Source: Leuconostocaceae bacterium ESL0958
GTDB taxonomy: Bacteria; Bacillota; Bacilli; Lactobacillales; Lactobacillaceae
Assembly (NCBI GenBank): GCA_029433265.1
Contig: JAQTHT010000003.1
Span: 23,168 to 87,167, forward strand
Length of the DNA: 64,000 nt
Direction of reading: 5' to 3'
The first letter of the stretch is position 1, and each line of letters begins with the position of its first letter. Made by a program: the position numbers and the translations under genes. This document shows, piece after piece, positions 53,443 to 62,558 of the stretch. The notes below the pieces were generated by a model. It saw nothing but the letters and a program-made list of their open reading frames with translations, had not been told where the DNA came from and ran no database searches.

Positions 53443-55887
53443 TTACAGAAAATCGGTCGGTTCTAGGCCGGCCATTCCTACAAGCGGATTGGCCATGGCC
53501 AAAGGCAGACTGTCCCGGTAAAGGCCCGCCGGCTTTGGTGCGTCCAATTGGGAAGACGAAGCCGGACTGCTGGTTGGCTGCGCTTGTTCGCTAGTCAGGG
53601 ACGGGTTGGCGCTTTTCGAACGGTCCCCGCTGCTTTCCTCTGTTAGTGCTTGACCCTGCAAATACTGCTTCAGGAGCGTTTGCCGAAGAGGTACCGGGTG
53701 TTCCGCGGCATAGGCATAGGCCCCGTAGTCGCCAATCATGACCAAGGCCTCCTTGGCCCGCGTAATGGCCGTATAGACCAAATTTTGGTTGAGCATGTAA
53801 GTGAAGGACCGGGTCAGGACCAGAATCACGAGCTTAAATTCGTTACCCTGGGCCTTGTGAATCGTAGTGGCATAAGCTAGCGAAAGTTGGCCCAGCGTTT
53901 TACTGGTATACCAGACCTCCTGACCATCAAAGTCGACCACCAGCGAGTCCGCGCCGACGTCAGCTTCCTTCTTATAGTGGATACCGACGACTTGGCCCAT
54001 ATCGCCGTTGTAGATGTCCCGTTCCGCATCATTTTCTAGCTGAAGGACCTTATCGCCAACCCGGAACACCTTTTGACCATAGGTTAGGCTTTTTTGCGCC
54101 TCTTCCTCAGGATTCCAAAGGTTCTGGGCGAGTTCATTGAGCGCGCTGACGCCCGCTGACGTCCGGTACATGGGGGCTAAGATTTGGACATTTTGGGCCG
54201 TCATGCCCTTTTTTTGAGCAGCTCTTAGGACCTGCTCAATGGCCCGTGGCACCTGCTCTGCACTAGCTTCGAAAAAGGAACGGTCCACTTGTTTTTGCCT
54301 GAAGTCCGCAGGTAGATAGCCGTCGTTGATGGCCGTTGCCAGCATTGAAATGGTCGACCCTTTCCCTTGGCGGTAAATGCGTTCTAAAGCAACGTGGGCC
54401 ACCGCCCCACTGTGAATCAAATCAAACAGCACATTACCTGGTCCAACAGAAGGCAGTTGGTCGGCATCCCCAACAAAAATCAAGTGCATCCCCTTGGGCA
54501 ATGCCTGTACCAAGAGTGCGGCCAGGTGAATATCCAGCATGGAGGCCTCGTCGATAATCAATAAGCCCCCACCAATCGGATCGTCTTGGTCAAACTCCGG
54601 TCGATCTGTGTCAGTAATCCCTAAAAGTCGGTGAATGGTGCTGGCTTCAAAACCAGTCACCTCCGTCATCCGCTTGGCTGCTCGGCCCGTTGGGGAGGCC
54701 AGCCGCACGCGTTGGGCCCGTAACCAGTCTTTATCCTTATCACGCCCCCGTTCTTTGGCTGCCTTTTTGACCAGTGCCTGCCAAGTGGCCGCAATCGTCT
54801 TGGTCACCGTGGTTTTGCCGGTCCCAGGACCGCCGGTCAAAACAAAAACCTGATTGGTTAACGCCGTTACGACGGCCTCCCGTTGGACATCGTCCAGCGC
54901 GATGCCTTGGCCCGTGACCAGACTGTCTCGCACCAATCTTTCGCTAGTTTGCACCTCGGCTCGCTCGCTAAGCAAACGCTGCAAGCCTTCGCCAGTGACC
55001 TTCTCTGCTCGGCCTAGCCAACTTGGTTGGACTAAGTCGTCTGTTTTGATAATCAGTTCTTGATCCACCAAGGCCGTCAAAGCTTGGTCAATCAGCGCGT
55101 TATCATCTGCAATAACCGCGCCCAGTGGGCGGGCCACCGCCTCGTAAACTTGCGGCAGGGTCAGATAAGTGTGCCCGTTCGCAAAGCAGCTATTGGCAAT
55201 GGCCGCATAGAGCCCGGCTTGAATCCGAGCGCTGTCATCTGGTTCATAGCCATTTTGCTGGGCAAAACGGTCAATTTTCGCAAAAGTTAAGCCATCAAAT
55301 TCGTAAACCAAGCGGTAGGGTTCTGCTTCTAGAATCTGTTGGGCCTCTTCCCCATAAAGGTCATAGAGCTTACCCATCACTTCTGCGGACCAACCCGCCT
55401 GGTTTCCCAGCAGAAAGAGTTGTTCTAAGCCTAATTTATTCTGCAAGGACTGGGCAATTTGTTGGGCTTGCTTGGGTTTGATCAGCCCTTCCAAAACACT
55501 GTCATCATCTAAAATCTGCTGAATGGCCGAAGCCCCTAGTGCTGACACAATTCGCTCAGCCGTCTTACGGCCAATGCCACTAAATTCAGCAGAGGCAAAG
55601 TAGGCAATCAGTCCCTCTTCGTCCGAGGGCAGTTGATTTTCATAGCGACTGGCCTGGAACTGTTGCCCATACTTTGGGTGGCGGACCAGTCCGCCGTAAA
55701 AAAGATACTGGGCACCAGCTTCAACTGCTGCAAAAGACCCCGTCACGACGATATCTTCTGCTTCCCAGTCAAAATTTGCATCCAAGACCTTCACGGCTAG
55801 AATTTTGAAATATGAATCCTTGGCTGCAAAAATGACGTTTTGCAATTGACCAGAAAGATAATTGTCCGCTGTTCCTGTCGTTGCCAT
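53443..55887 (-). CDS. recD2: RecD2-type SF1B DNA helicase
   Basis: The 814-residue 5'-3' helicase has an N-terminal region with helix-hairpin-helix motifs (GIGRKTAERIVSALG), then Walker A GGPGTGKTTVTKTI near residue 345, Walker B LIIDEASMLD, DADQLPSVGPG and the late motifs TIHKAQGNEF and YTAITRAKEALVMIGD. RecD2 aids DNA repair and replication fork processing without RecBC. The C-terminal ~80 residues are low-complexity Ser/Ala/Gln rich. AGGG precedes the ATG. Confidence 0.93.
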   Translation of the reverse strand: MATTGTADNYLSGQLQNVIFAAKDSYFKILAVKVLDANFDWEAEDIVVTGSFAAVEAGAQYLFYGGLVRHPKYGQQFQASRYENQLPSDEEGLIAYFASAEFSGIGRKTAERIVSALGASAIQQILDDDSVLEGLIKPKQAQQIAQSLQNKLGLEQLFLLGNQAGWSAEVMGKLYDLYGEEAQQILEAEPYRLVYEFDGLTFAKIDRFAQQNGYEPDDSARIQAGLYAAIANSCFANGHTYLTLPQVYEAVARPLGAVIADDNALIDQALTALVDQELIIKTDDLVQPSWLGRAEKVTGEGLQRLLSERAEVQTSERLVRDSLVTGQGIALDDVQREAVVTALTNQVFVLTGGPGTGKTTVTKTIAATWQALVKKAAKERGRDKDKDWLRAQRVRLASPTGRAAKRMTEVTGFEASTIHRLLGITDTDRPEFDQDDPIGGGLLIIDEASMLDIHLAALLVQALPKGMHLIFVGDADQLPSVGPGNVLFDLIHSGAVAHVALERIYRQGKGSTISMLATAINDGYLPADFRQKQVDRSFFEASAEQVPRAIEQVLRAAQKKGMTAQNVQILAPMYRTSAGVSALNELAQNLWNPEEEAQKSLTYGQKVFRVGDKVLQLENDAERDIYNGDMGQVVGIHYKKEADVGADSLVVDFDGQEVWYTSKTLGQLSLAYATTIHKAQGNEFKLVILVLTRSFTYMLNQNLVYTAITRAKEALVMIGDYGAYAYAAEHPVPLRQTLLKQYLQGQALTEESSGDRSKSANPSLTSEQAQPTSSPASSSQLDAPKPAGLYRDSLPLAMANPLVGMAGLEPTDFL

Positions 55888-55918
55888 AGCCTTCCCTATA
55901 CAAAAAATCGACGACTGC

Positions 55919-56563
55919 CTAGACGGTCGTCTGTTCGCCAGTCAAATAGCTGGTATCATTCCACGCTAACAGCTGAAAGTGTTGGCCATCAGCGCTCGTT
56001 AAACTAGTGGTACTGGTATTGGCCAAGCCACCTAGCTTTTGTGCTTCTTGCCGGGAGTAGCCCAAAAGGGCCGTCAAAGCAAAGTTCAAAACCAAGCCGT
56101 GCGCCACAAAAAGCACTGCCTGGTCAGGATACTCCTGGCAGACCCGGCTGACCAGGCGACGGACGCGGTCAGCGACAGCTTCGTAAGTTTCTCCCCCAAA
56201 GTTAGCCGGGTTAAAGTCGGCGTCCTTGACCCGATAGTGGGCGTAATTTTCGGGGTCAGCTGCCTGCACAGCCGTCATCGGCTGCCCTTCCCAGCTGCCC
56301 AGGGCCACTTCCTTTAAGTTGGAATGGAGACTCAATTTTGGCGCAGCAGGCAAGCAAGTTTGAATGTTGGCCGCCGTAATCCGAGCCCGCTTCAAAGAGG
56401 AGGCGTAGATGCGGACAATTTGCTTATCCTGCAAAAAATGACCGACTGCCCGCATATCTGCGTAAGATTTAGGCAAAAGGGGCGAATCTCCGTTGGCGCC
56501 CTGAAAGCGGCGCTCGATATTCCATTCTGTCTGTCCATGGCGAACAAAATAAAGTGTTGTCAT
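55919..56563 (-). CDS. Histidine phosphatase (phosphoglycerate mutase-like)
   Basis: The 214-residue protein has the RHG catalytic motif YFVRHGQTEWN at residues 5-15, EVALGSWEGQPMT near 85 and VLFVAHGLVLNFALT near 155 with the second His. It is in the branch of small histidine phosphatases that often act on phosphorylated sugars or cofactors; the substrate is unknown. AAAGGTAG precedes the ATG. It overlaps the DUF1831 gene by four bases. Confidence 0.88.
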   Translation of the reverse strand: MTTLYFVRHGQTEWNIERRFQGANGDSPLLPKSYADMRAVGHFLQDKQIVRIYASSLKRARITAANIQTCLPAAPKLSLHSNLKEVALGSWEGQPMTAVQAADPENYAHYRVKDADFNPANFGGETYEAVADRVRRLVSRVCQEYPDQAVLFVAHGLVLNFALTALLGYSRQEAQKLGGLANTSTTSLTSADGQHFQLLAWNDTSYLTGEQTTV

Positions 56564-56895
56564 ACTACCTTTTCCACGACCTGACGGTCTACTAATTCTT
56601 GCATGAAATAACGGTACAGGGTCAGCAAGTCCGCTGCATCCTGCCGCTTTTCAATGCTAACCGGTAAGTCAGCAGCCGAAACGACCTGAATTTTCAACTT
56701 AGTCAAGTCGGCATTCACGGCTACTTTTAATTGAACTGCTTGATCAATGGGCAGTGCTGGCTGCAGTGAACGCTGCAGCGTGTAAGCGCCTGCTTTGTTT
56801 TGAAAGAAACCAAGGTCAAGCAGGGCGTATTTTTTAATATTGGGATTGATTTGGTAACTACCTTCCGGTGCTGTTAACCGTGTTTGAAAAGCCAT
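56560..56895 (-). CDS. DUF1831 family protein
   Basis: This 111-residue protein has the lactic-acid-bacterial DUF1831 pattern: PNIKKYALLDLGFFQNKAGA, YTLQRSLQP and VAVNADLTKLKIQVVSA. It lies, as often, near a phosphatase gene. The function is unknown; members are small cytosolic proteins sometimes linked with cysteine desulfurases. AAAGGA is seven bases before the ATG. Confidence 0.75.
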   Translation of the reverse strand: MAFQTRLTAPEGSYQINPNIKKYALLDLGFFQNKAGAYTLQRSLQPALPIDQAVQLKVAVNADLTKLKIQVVSAADLPVSIEKRQDAADLLTLYRYFMQELVDRQVVEKVV

Positions 56896-56930
56896 GGGTT
56901 GTCCTTTCTGTCGTTATTCAAGCAATCTGG

Positions 56931-58298
56931 TTAAAAACGAAGCCCCTTCGGGAAAAAGTTCTTGAGCTGGCCGTTGACGTACTTGCCCCAGCCGATACCA
57001 TTCCCGTTGGCTGTTACCAAGACAAAACCTTTTTTCAGTGCAACATTGTTGCCTAACTGCAGCACTTCCCCATGGACATAGGGAGCATACTGACTAGCCA
57101 AATCTAGGGCATATTGCTGCTTGGCTTGTGCCGGCTGGATGGCTAGCGCCAGCGCATGGTCCGGTTCAAAGCGGTTCTTTTTCAGCGTTCCTAGGCAGAG
57201 ACCGGCACGCAATACTTTAATCTTTTTTAAACTAGGGCAGTCGACTGGCAGTAGGAAAATTCGGTCCCCAAAACGGGCCAACCGCTGGCTGTCGAGCGGA
57301 AAGTCCTGCAAATTTGCTTGCACAAAATCCTGGACCAACTGGTAGTCGGCAGGCGCTAAACGGGCTGGCTTGGCTGCCTTGACCTGGGTAGTCATCGCAT
57401 CCTCGCTGGCCACTTTTTCAAAGGCAGCGACAAAGTGGCCCTCCCCAGACAAATGCTGGGGCCAGAGCCGGGCCGTCTTCGTTAGGTCCTTGTTGCCAGA
57501 AGCCCAATCTGGCCGACCATCATCAATGCCTGCTTTTTTGGCGGTAATTGGCAACAAGCGCATCTCTGGATAAGTGGTCAACAGCCAGTCCACCAGCTGC
57601 TCGTCTTCTTCTGGAGCGAAAGTACAAGTGGAGTAAACCAGACGGCCACCAGGTTTGAGCATGGCAATGGCTGCTGGCAAAATGTCTTTTTGCCGGCTGG
57701 CACAGGCGGCCGGATAATCGGCTGCCCAATAGGTCTGAGCTTCGGCATCCTTGCGGAACATGCCCTCCCCAGAACAAGGGGCATCTAGCAAAACCCGGTC
57801 AAAGTAGTTTGGCAAAGCCAGGGCTAAGTCGGGCGCCGGCATAGACGAGACGATGGCATTGCTGACGCCAAAGCGTTCCAAGTTTTCTGAGAGGATCTTC
57901 GCCCGGGAGAAAAAGATCTCGTTAGCTACCAAGAGACCCTGGCCTTGCATTTGACCAGCCAGTTGCGTGCTCTTCCCACCGGGCGCAGCCGCTAAGTCGA
58001 GCACCCGCTCGCCAGGTTGGGCATCGACCACTTCCGCCACAAATTGGGCAGACGGTTCCTGGGAATAAACGAGGCCCGTTACGTGATCGACCCCGTGACC
58101 GTTCACAGAACCAAAATAGCCATAACGACTATAGGGAATCGGTGTTGCCAACGATAATTCGGCTGGTTGTTGCTGCTTTTTCAGCGGATTCAAACGAAAG
58201 CCTTTGACAACCGGCTGCTCAAAAGACGCAAGAAAAGCAGGATAGTCTGCCCCTAGCAGTTGCTGGTATTTAGCTGTAAAGTCCGCTGGTAAAGGCAT
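56931..58298 (-). CDS. RsmF/YebU-type rRNA cytosine-C5 methyltransferase
   Basis: The 455-residue NOL1/NOP2/Sun-family enzyme shows the SAM motif ERVLDLAAAPGGKSTQLAG near residue 95, VANEIFFSRAKILSENL, the catalytic LLDAPCSGEGMFRKD near 170 with Cys, and the second TCTF Cys in LVYSTCTFAPEEDE near 225. A C-terminal PUA-like part (residues 300-455) resembles RsmF. It methylates cytosine in 16S rRNA. It is 18 bases downstream of map. Confidence 0.88.
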   Translation of the reverse strand: MPLPADFTAKYQQLLGADYPAFLASFEQPVVKGFRLNPLKKQQQPAELSLATPIPYSRYGYFGSVNGHGVDHVTGLVYSQEPSAQFVAEVVDAQPGERVLDLAAAPGGKSTQLAGQMQGQGLLVANEIFFSRAKILSENLERFGVSNAIVSSMPAPDLALALPNYFDRVLLDAPCSGEGMFRKDAEAQTYWAADYPAACASRQKDILPAAIAMLKPGGRLVYSTCTFAPEEDEQLVDWLLTTYPEMRLLPITAKKAGIDDGRPDWASGNKDLTKTARLWPQHLSGEGHFVAAFEKVASEDAMTTQVKAAKPARLAPADYQLVQDFVQANLQDFPLDSQRLARFGDRIFLLPVDCPSLKKIKVLRAGLCLGTLKKNRFEPDHALALAIQPAQAKQQYALDLASQYAPYVHGEVLQLGNNVALKKGFVLVTANGNGIGWGKYVNGQLKNFFPKGLRF

Positions 58299-58316
58299 CA
58301 GTCGTTCACTCTCTTA

Positions 58317-59105
58317 TTACAAGTATTTGGCATCTGCTTCCGGATCCTGAGAAGTCAAAATTTTAGGACCATCCTTAGTGATGGCTAACGTATGCTCATA
58401 CTGAGCCGACCAAGAACCATCCGCCGTGGTGACGGTCCAGCCGTCTTCTTCGGTCTGGTCAGTGTTGACCTCCCAGCCTCCCATATTAATCATGGGTTCA
58501 ATAGTAATGGTCATCCCTTCCTTCAAGCGGAGACCATGGCCAGCTTTACCGTAGTGGGGAATTTGTGGATCTTCGTGCATCGTCGGACCAACGCCGTGGC
58601 CAATGTACTGGCGAACGTCCCCATAACCCATTTCATCTTCCGTGTAGTGCTGAATGGCGGCGCCAATGTCACCAACGCGATTGCCAACCACCGCTTGGTC
58701 GATACCCAAATACAGTGATTTTTTAGCAACGTCCATGAGCTGTTGCACCTCTGGTGAAACTTCGCCAACCGCATAAGTCCAGGCAGAGTCAGAGACGGCA
58801 CCATTCAAGCCGACAACCGTGTCAACCTTGACCAAATCACCGTTCTTCAACTTCAAGCCCTTCCGGGGCAGACCGTGGGCCACCTCGTTATTGACCGAAA
58901 CCGTCGTAGCATATTTAAAGCCTTCAAAGCCAATTTGTAGTGGCACACCACCGTGGCTTTCAATGTATTCTTTACACTTGCTTTCAATAACCCAAGTGTC
59001 CAACCCCGGCTTAATCAAATCGCGCAGCATCAAGTGCATACCAGCAATGATGGCGCCGGATTGGCGCATCGCTTCGATTTCTCTTGGTGACTTCAAACTA
59101 ATCAT
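58317..59105 (-). CDS. map: Methionine aminopeptidase
   Basis: The 262-residue type I enzyme removes N-terminal Met. Metal ligands appear as Asp in VKVDTVVGLN (near 95), Asp in AVSDSAWTY (106), His in QYIGHGVGPTMH (about 170), Glu in ITIEPMIN (about 203) and Glu in AQYEHTLAIT (about 236). It begins the map-rsmF-like operon. AAAAGGGG precedes the ATG. Confidence 0.94.
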   Translation of the reverse strand: MISLKSPREIEAMRQSGAIIAGMHLMLRDLIKPGLDTWVIESKCKEYIESHGGVPLQIGFEGFKYATTVSVNNEVAHGLPRKGLKLKNGDLVKVDTVVGLNGAVSDSAWTYAVGEVSPEVQQLMDVAKKSLYLGIDQAVVGNRVGDIGAAIQHYTEDEMGYGDVRQYIGHGVGPTMHEDPQIPHYGKAGHGLRLKEGMTITIEPMINMGGWEVNTDQTEEDGWTVTTADGSWSAQYEHTLAITKDGPKILTSQDPEADAKYL

Positions 59106-59192
59106 TTTGCATCCCCTTTTACTAGACTCAACTATTCCCTAGTATAGCATTTTTTCACTATTCATGACGGGCCCCTTGGTCCACTCGACCAT

Positions 59193-59221
59193 TTGACATT
59201 GCCCAGAAATTCTTTAATAAT
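59193..59221 (+). promoter_or_regulatory. Strong sigma-A promoter
   Basis: A perfect TTGACA (59193-59198) and AATAAT (59216-59221) are 17 bases apart, directly upstream of the 101-residue gene at 59254, whose ribosome site AAAGGAG follows. Confidence 0.78.
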
Positions 59222-59253
59222 ATAGGCAAAGCAAGACAAAAGGAGAATGTCTC

Positions 59254-59559
59254 ATGAAGAACTTTTTGCTCGGTTTGTCCCTATTTGGTAACGCCGCTTT
59301 GGCCTACCAATTGTTAAAGAAAGAAGACAAGATTGACGAATGGCAAGACAAGGCCAACGAATTGGTCGCTACTGGTAAGCTCAAGTCCGAAGACTTGATT
59401 GCCAAGGGCAAGGTTCGTGCTGCCGATATGGCGGAACAGTCCAAGGCCAAGGCCGACCACTTGGTGGCGACCGGCAAAGAGAAGGCCGTCCAAGCAAAGA
59501 GTGCAACCAAGGCTGCGGTTGATGACACGGTCGCCAAGGTGAAGAACCAGGCGAACTAA
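59254..59559 (+). CDS. Small Ala/Lys-rich membrane-tethered protein (YtxH-like)
   Basis: The 101-residue protein begins with a short hydrophobic N-terminus (LLGLSLFGNAALAYQLL) followed by a long charged helix rich in Lys, Ala and Asp with repeated VATGK and AKGK segments. This is the look of YtxH/LEA-like stress proteins. Codons are very biased (AAG, GCC, GAC), and a strong promoter and a strong terminator flank the gene, so it is probably abundant. The exact function is unknown. Confidence 0.8.
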   Translation: MKNFLLGLSLFGNAALAYQLLKKEDKIDEWQDKANELVATGKLKSEDLIAKGKVRAADMAEQSKAKADHLVATGKEKAVQAKSATKAAVDDTVAKVKNQAN

Positions 59560-59575
59560 TGCCGTGGTCCACAAA

Positions 59576-59619
59576 GCAAAAGGCAGTGAAACGAAGTATT
59601 CGTTTCACTGCCTTTTTTT
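59576..59619. terminator. Strong bidirectional terminator
   Basis: AAAGGCAGTGAAACGA and TCGTTTCACTGCCTTT form a 16-bp perfect stem with a five-base loop, then T7. It stops the small gene (plus) and the dac gene (minus). Confidence 0.9.
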
Positions 59620-59630
59620 CATCTTATCGG

Positions 59631-60956
59631 CTAGTGCCAGGGTGTCAGCCAGTGCCAAACTTTCTCTAGGACATTTGCTGAAGATTGCCGGTCCTTCTTG
59701 GCGGACAGCTGCCAGTTCTGCTGATCCTGCCGGTCTAATAGGGGTGCGACCAGAGCCGGCCGGAGCAGGACCTGTTTCCAACCGTTCATCTGTCTAGGAT
59801 GCGCAAAGGACAGCTTTGCCTGTCCCTTCTTAGGCAGCCAGTAGGTCCGGCTGTCTTGGGCTTGCACGCTCGTCCAGCCCTTTTTTGCCGAAAGGTCCCG
59901 GACAGCTTTCGCCTCCGTAACCTGCTGGCCTTTTGCAATGTTTACGGCCTGCCGAGCGGCAAGAACTTGGTTCACAGCGTCCACGCTTTCCTGGTAGCGC
60001 GGTACTTGGGAACGGTAGTCCCCTGCGCCCGAAACCACAGTAATGAACTCGTGCCCTTGTTGATCACGAATCAAGCCTGTCAGTGCCCCACCCGATTCGG
60101 GTGTCGAACCTGTTTTTAGCCCTTCAAAGCGCAACTGGTTGGGATTGTTTAGCTTGCTAATAATTTCTTGGGTAACTTTGGCCCCTTCCGTCTGCTTAAT
60201 TTCCGCCTGATCCGGACTTGGATGGTAAACCAGGCCCTGTCGGTCATAAAGCTGGCGGATCTGTGGGTGTTGCTGCACAATCTGGTAGGCCATCACCGCC
60301 AGCTGACGGACGGAAGCTTGATTTTCGGCATTCGCAGGCGCAGTGGCCAATCGGTAAGCATCCGCATCTTCATTGACCTGGCCGGCCGCATTGTACCAGC
60401 TCGACCCCTTGAGGCCGAGCTGAGCCGCCCAACTCTGTAAGGCTTGCTGCTGGGTTTGCTGCGGCCGTTTGACGTAATCCGCCAAGGCCAGTGCCGCATC
60501 ATTGGCAGAGGATGTAAACATAGCGTCGAAGAGTTCATGCAAGGGAACAGCCTGGCCCGCATGGATTTCCAGATGAGCAAACATATTCGTGTCCTTCGCA
60601 GACCAGTCGGCACCAGCTGGAATTGGAACCAAACTATCCCAGTTAAAACGTTTTTCCTGAATACCCCGAAGCGTGGCATACGCCGTTAACATTTTCGACT
60701 GGGAGGCAATCCCCACCTGTTGGTCGGCCGCCTTTTCCCCTAAAATCTGCCCTGTCTTAGCATCCAGGACGATGGCATGGCGGGCCGACAAATTAAGAGA
60801 AAGTGCTGGCGCGGCGATGGTCCGTTCCGCTTTGACTGTCCCGGATCGGTTGGCATAGGCACAGTAAGCGAGATAGCTGAAGACCAAGCACAATAGCAGC
60901 GCCAAGAGGATCCACTGCCAGAGGCGCTTACGATCTTTTTTCTGATTCCAAAACAT
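59631..60956 (-). CDS. D-alanyl-D-alanine carboxypeptidase (PBP5/DacA family)
   Basis: The 441-residue serine-type carboxypeptidase has an N-terminal membrane anchor (13-35) and the penicillin-binding motifs SQSK (Ser85 to Lys88), SAN (150-152) and KTG (near 282, LKTGST). It trims pentapeptides in peptidoglycan. The usual C-terminal amphipathic anchor is replaced by a beta-rich tail and a short hydrophobic end. It lies two bases after upp; the ribosome site is weak and within upp. Confidence 0.88.
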   Translation of the reverse strand: MFWNQKKDRKRLWQWILLALLLCLVFSYLAYCAYANRSGTVKAERTIAAPALSLNLSARHAIVLDAKTGQILGEKAADQQVGIASQSKMLTAYATLRGIQEKRFNWDSLVPIPAGADWSAKDTNMFAHLEIHAGQAVPLHELFDAMFTSSANDAALALADYVKRPQQTQQQALQSWAAQLGLKGSSWYNAAGQVNEDADAYRLATAPANAENQASVRQLAVMAYQIVQQHPQIRQLYDRQGLVYHPSPDQAEIKQTEGAKVTQEIISKLNNPNQLRFEGLKTGSTPESGGALTGLIRDQQGHEFITVVSGAGDYRSQVPRYQESVDAVNQVLAARQAVNIAKGQQVTEAKAVRDLSAKKGWTSVQAQDSRTYWLPKKGQAKLSFAHPRQMNGWKQVLLRPALVAPLLDRQDQQNWQLSAKKDRQSSANVLEKVWHWLTPWH

Positions 60957-60958
60957 GA

Positions 60959-61588
60959 TTATAACGTTCCAAACAAACGATCCCCAGCGTCGCCCAAGCC
61001 AGGCACAATGTAGCCCTGCTCATTCAGCCCGTCATCAATAGCCGCCGTGTAAATTGGTACATCTGGATGGGCCGCCTGCACTGTTTTGATGCCGACCGGC
61101 GCTGAAACCAAGGTCAACAATTTGATACTGGTGGCGCCCCGCTTTTTGAGGGCATTAATGCCATCCACAGCAGAACCACCAGTAGCTAACATGGGGTCCA
61201 CCAAAAAAACTTCCCGTTCCGCAATGTCTTCGGGTAATTTCACAAAGTATTCCACCGGCTGTAACGTACTTTCATCACGGTACATGCCAATGTGACCGAC
61301 CTTCGCTGCCGGAATCAACTGCAAAACACCGTCGACCATGCCTAAACCAGCCCGCAGAATAGGCACAACAGCCAACTTTTTGCCGGCCAATTGCTTAGTC
61401 TGGGCCTGCTGGACAGGCGTCATGACCGTGGTTTCTTCCAGTGGTAAATCACGACTGGCTTCATAAGTGAGCAGCATCGCAATTTCATCGACTAATGCCC
61501 GAAATTCCTTGGTGCCCACTTCCTTGTTGCGCAAAATTGTCAGCTTGTGCTGAATTAATGGATGATCAACTTCTGTTACTACCGCCAT
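60959..61588 (-). CDS. upp: Uracil phosphoribosyltransferase
   Basis: The 209-residue salvage enzyme makes UMP from uracil and PRPP. The PRPP loop [15 protein letters not shown] is near residue 138, with the substrate segment [20 protein letters not shown] at the C-terminus. GAGGAG precedes the ATG. A perfect TATAAT on the minus strand (61620-61625) may be its promoter -10. With de novo carbamoyl phosphate synthesis in doubt here, this gene may be important. Confidence 0.95.
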   Translation of the reverse strand: MAVVTEVDHPLIQHKLTILRNKEVGTKEFRALVDEIAMLLTYEASRDLPLEETTVMTPVQQAQTKQLAGKKLAVVPILRAGLGMVDGVLQLIPAAKVGHIGMYRDESTLQPVEYFVKLPEDIAEREVFLVDPMLATGGSAVDGINALKKRGATSIKLLTLVSAPVGIKTVQAAHPDVPIYTAAIDDGLNEQGYIVPGLGDAGDRLFGTL

Positions 61589-61659
61589 GATTTACTCCTC
61601 TTGTTACAGTATTATGACTATTATAGCAAACTTAAGCCCACTCTTCCCATTGCGCAGAA

Positions 61660-61688
61660 TTGAAAAGCCCCAAGCTTTCCGCTATAAT
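61660..61688 (+). promoter_or_regulatory. tRNA-Arg promoter
   Basis: TTGAAA (61660-61665) and a perfect TATAAT (61683-61688) are 17 bases apart, with the tRNA beginning 12 bases after the -10 box. Confidence 0.8.
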
Positions 61689-61700
61689 AACAGGAGTTCC

Positions 61701-61773
<73 letters not shown>

Positions 61774-61836
61774 TGAAACGCATTGGTATAGTGCGGTTTG
61801 ACAACATTATGTAGCACTTTTGTAGCACTTAACAAA

Positions 61837-61866
61837 AATCCAAGTAGCAATTAAGCTACTTGGATT
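61837..61866. terminator. Hairpin terminator near the tRNA
   Basis: AATCCAAGTAGC and GCTACTTGGATT form a perfect 12-bp stem with a six-base loop, followed by TGTTTTG. It may end the tRNA transcript or serve as a terminator for the minus strand genes. Confidence 0.7.
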
Positions 61867-61896
61867 GTTTTGTTTTTGAAGTCCGTGAATTGCCGA

Positions 61897-62056
61897 CTAA
61901 CTGCGTTGTTCTTTAATCAGCTGCTCTAGTTCGTCGAGATCATCCGTCGTAGCTAATTTAGGGATAAAGGAGCCTGACGTTGGACGGTTCTTTAAATACT
62001 TACTGCGCTCTTTATTTTTTCTTGCCAAATTTTATTTTCATTCTGCGTTAATGCCG
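61897..62056 (-). pseudogene. Degenerate copy of the small gene at 62331-62558
   Basis: Reading the minus strand gives LARKNKERSKYL, then GSFIPKLATTDDLDELEQLI and KEQRS, stopping at 61897. The 62331-62558 protein has AAKNKEHKKYL, RSFIRKLATKDDLNELEQLI and KERRS at the same places. Upstream the similarity continues in another frame (ALTQNENKIWQ against TTAQNEANKRW), so a frameshift is present and the N-terminal part is lost. It is a duplicated and decaying paralogue in AT-rich DNA. Confidence 0.7.
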
Positions 62057-62057
62057 T

Positions 62058-62144
62058 CTATACCAACAAGGAAATGATTGCTACAACAAGAGCTAAAACA
62101 CTGATAGCTAAGGTTATATAACTGTATTTTTTTCTTTTATCCAT
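62058..62144 (-). CDS. Putative 28-residue membrane peptide
   Basis: MDKRKKYSYITLAISVLALV followed by VAIISLLV is a basic N-terminus and one hydrophobic segment. There is no clear Shine-Dalgarno. It could be a toxin-like or phage-derived peptide; the function is unknown. The stop TAG lies at 62058-62060. Confidence 0.35.
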   Translation of the reverse strand: MDKRKKYSYITLAISVLALVVAIISLLV

Positions 62145-62192
62145 TACGCTATTATTGTGAGGTATACGAAGTCGCCATTTTGGGCTGTCGGT

Positions 62193-62261
62193 TCATTTGA
62201 ACAGAACCATTACTAAGTTGATTACTGCAACAATTAAATTGATGATGGCCATTTGTCGCAT
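62193..62261 (-). CDS. Possible 22-residue hydrophobic peptide (gene remnant)
   Basis: The frame reads MRQMAIINLIVAVINLVMVL then FK, a single membrane segment. The region just upstream (GKRKKLTTAKI) is in frame without a start, while a well-placed ATG with GGAGG is one base out of frame. A frameshifted small gene is likely. Confidence 0.25.
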   Translation of the reverse strand: MRQMAIINLIVAVINLVMVLFK

Positions 62262-62330
62262 GATTTTAGCAGTGGTCAGCTTTTTTCTTTTACCTTTCTT
62301 CCTCCATTATTCATGATAGTCTAAATGATT

Positions 62331-62558
62331 TTATAACTCGTCAATCTTAGACTGGCTCCGCCGCTCTTTAATTAACTGCTCCAATTCGTTGAGATCGTCT
62401 TTCGTGGCCAATTTACGAATAAAGGAGCGCGACGTAGAGCGGTAATTCAAGTACTTTTTATGTTCTTTATTCTTTGCAGCCCATCTTTTATTAGCTTCAT
62501 TTTGTGCCGTGGTTGTACTTTCATAAACAGCCGGCCTTCCCAATGGTTTTTCTGTCAT
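62331..62558 (-). CDS. Small hypothetical protein with accessory-element look
   Basis: This 75-residue basic protein (MTEKPLGRPAVYES, then KNKEHKKYLNYRSTSRSFIR and LEQLIKERRSQ) is similar in style to small proteins seen on lactic plasmids and prophages; I cannot name a family. A degenerate second copy lies at 61897-62056. GGAAGG is 11 bases before its ATG. The ATG immediately follows the stop of the small membrane gene at 62559. Confidence 0.6.
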   Translation of the reverse strand: MTEKPLGRPAVYESTTTAQNEANKRWAAKNKEHKKYLNYRSTSRSFIRKLATKDDLNELEQLIKERRSQSKIDEL

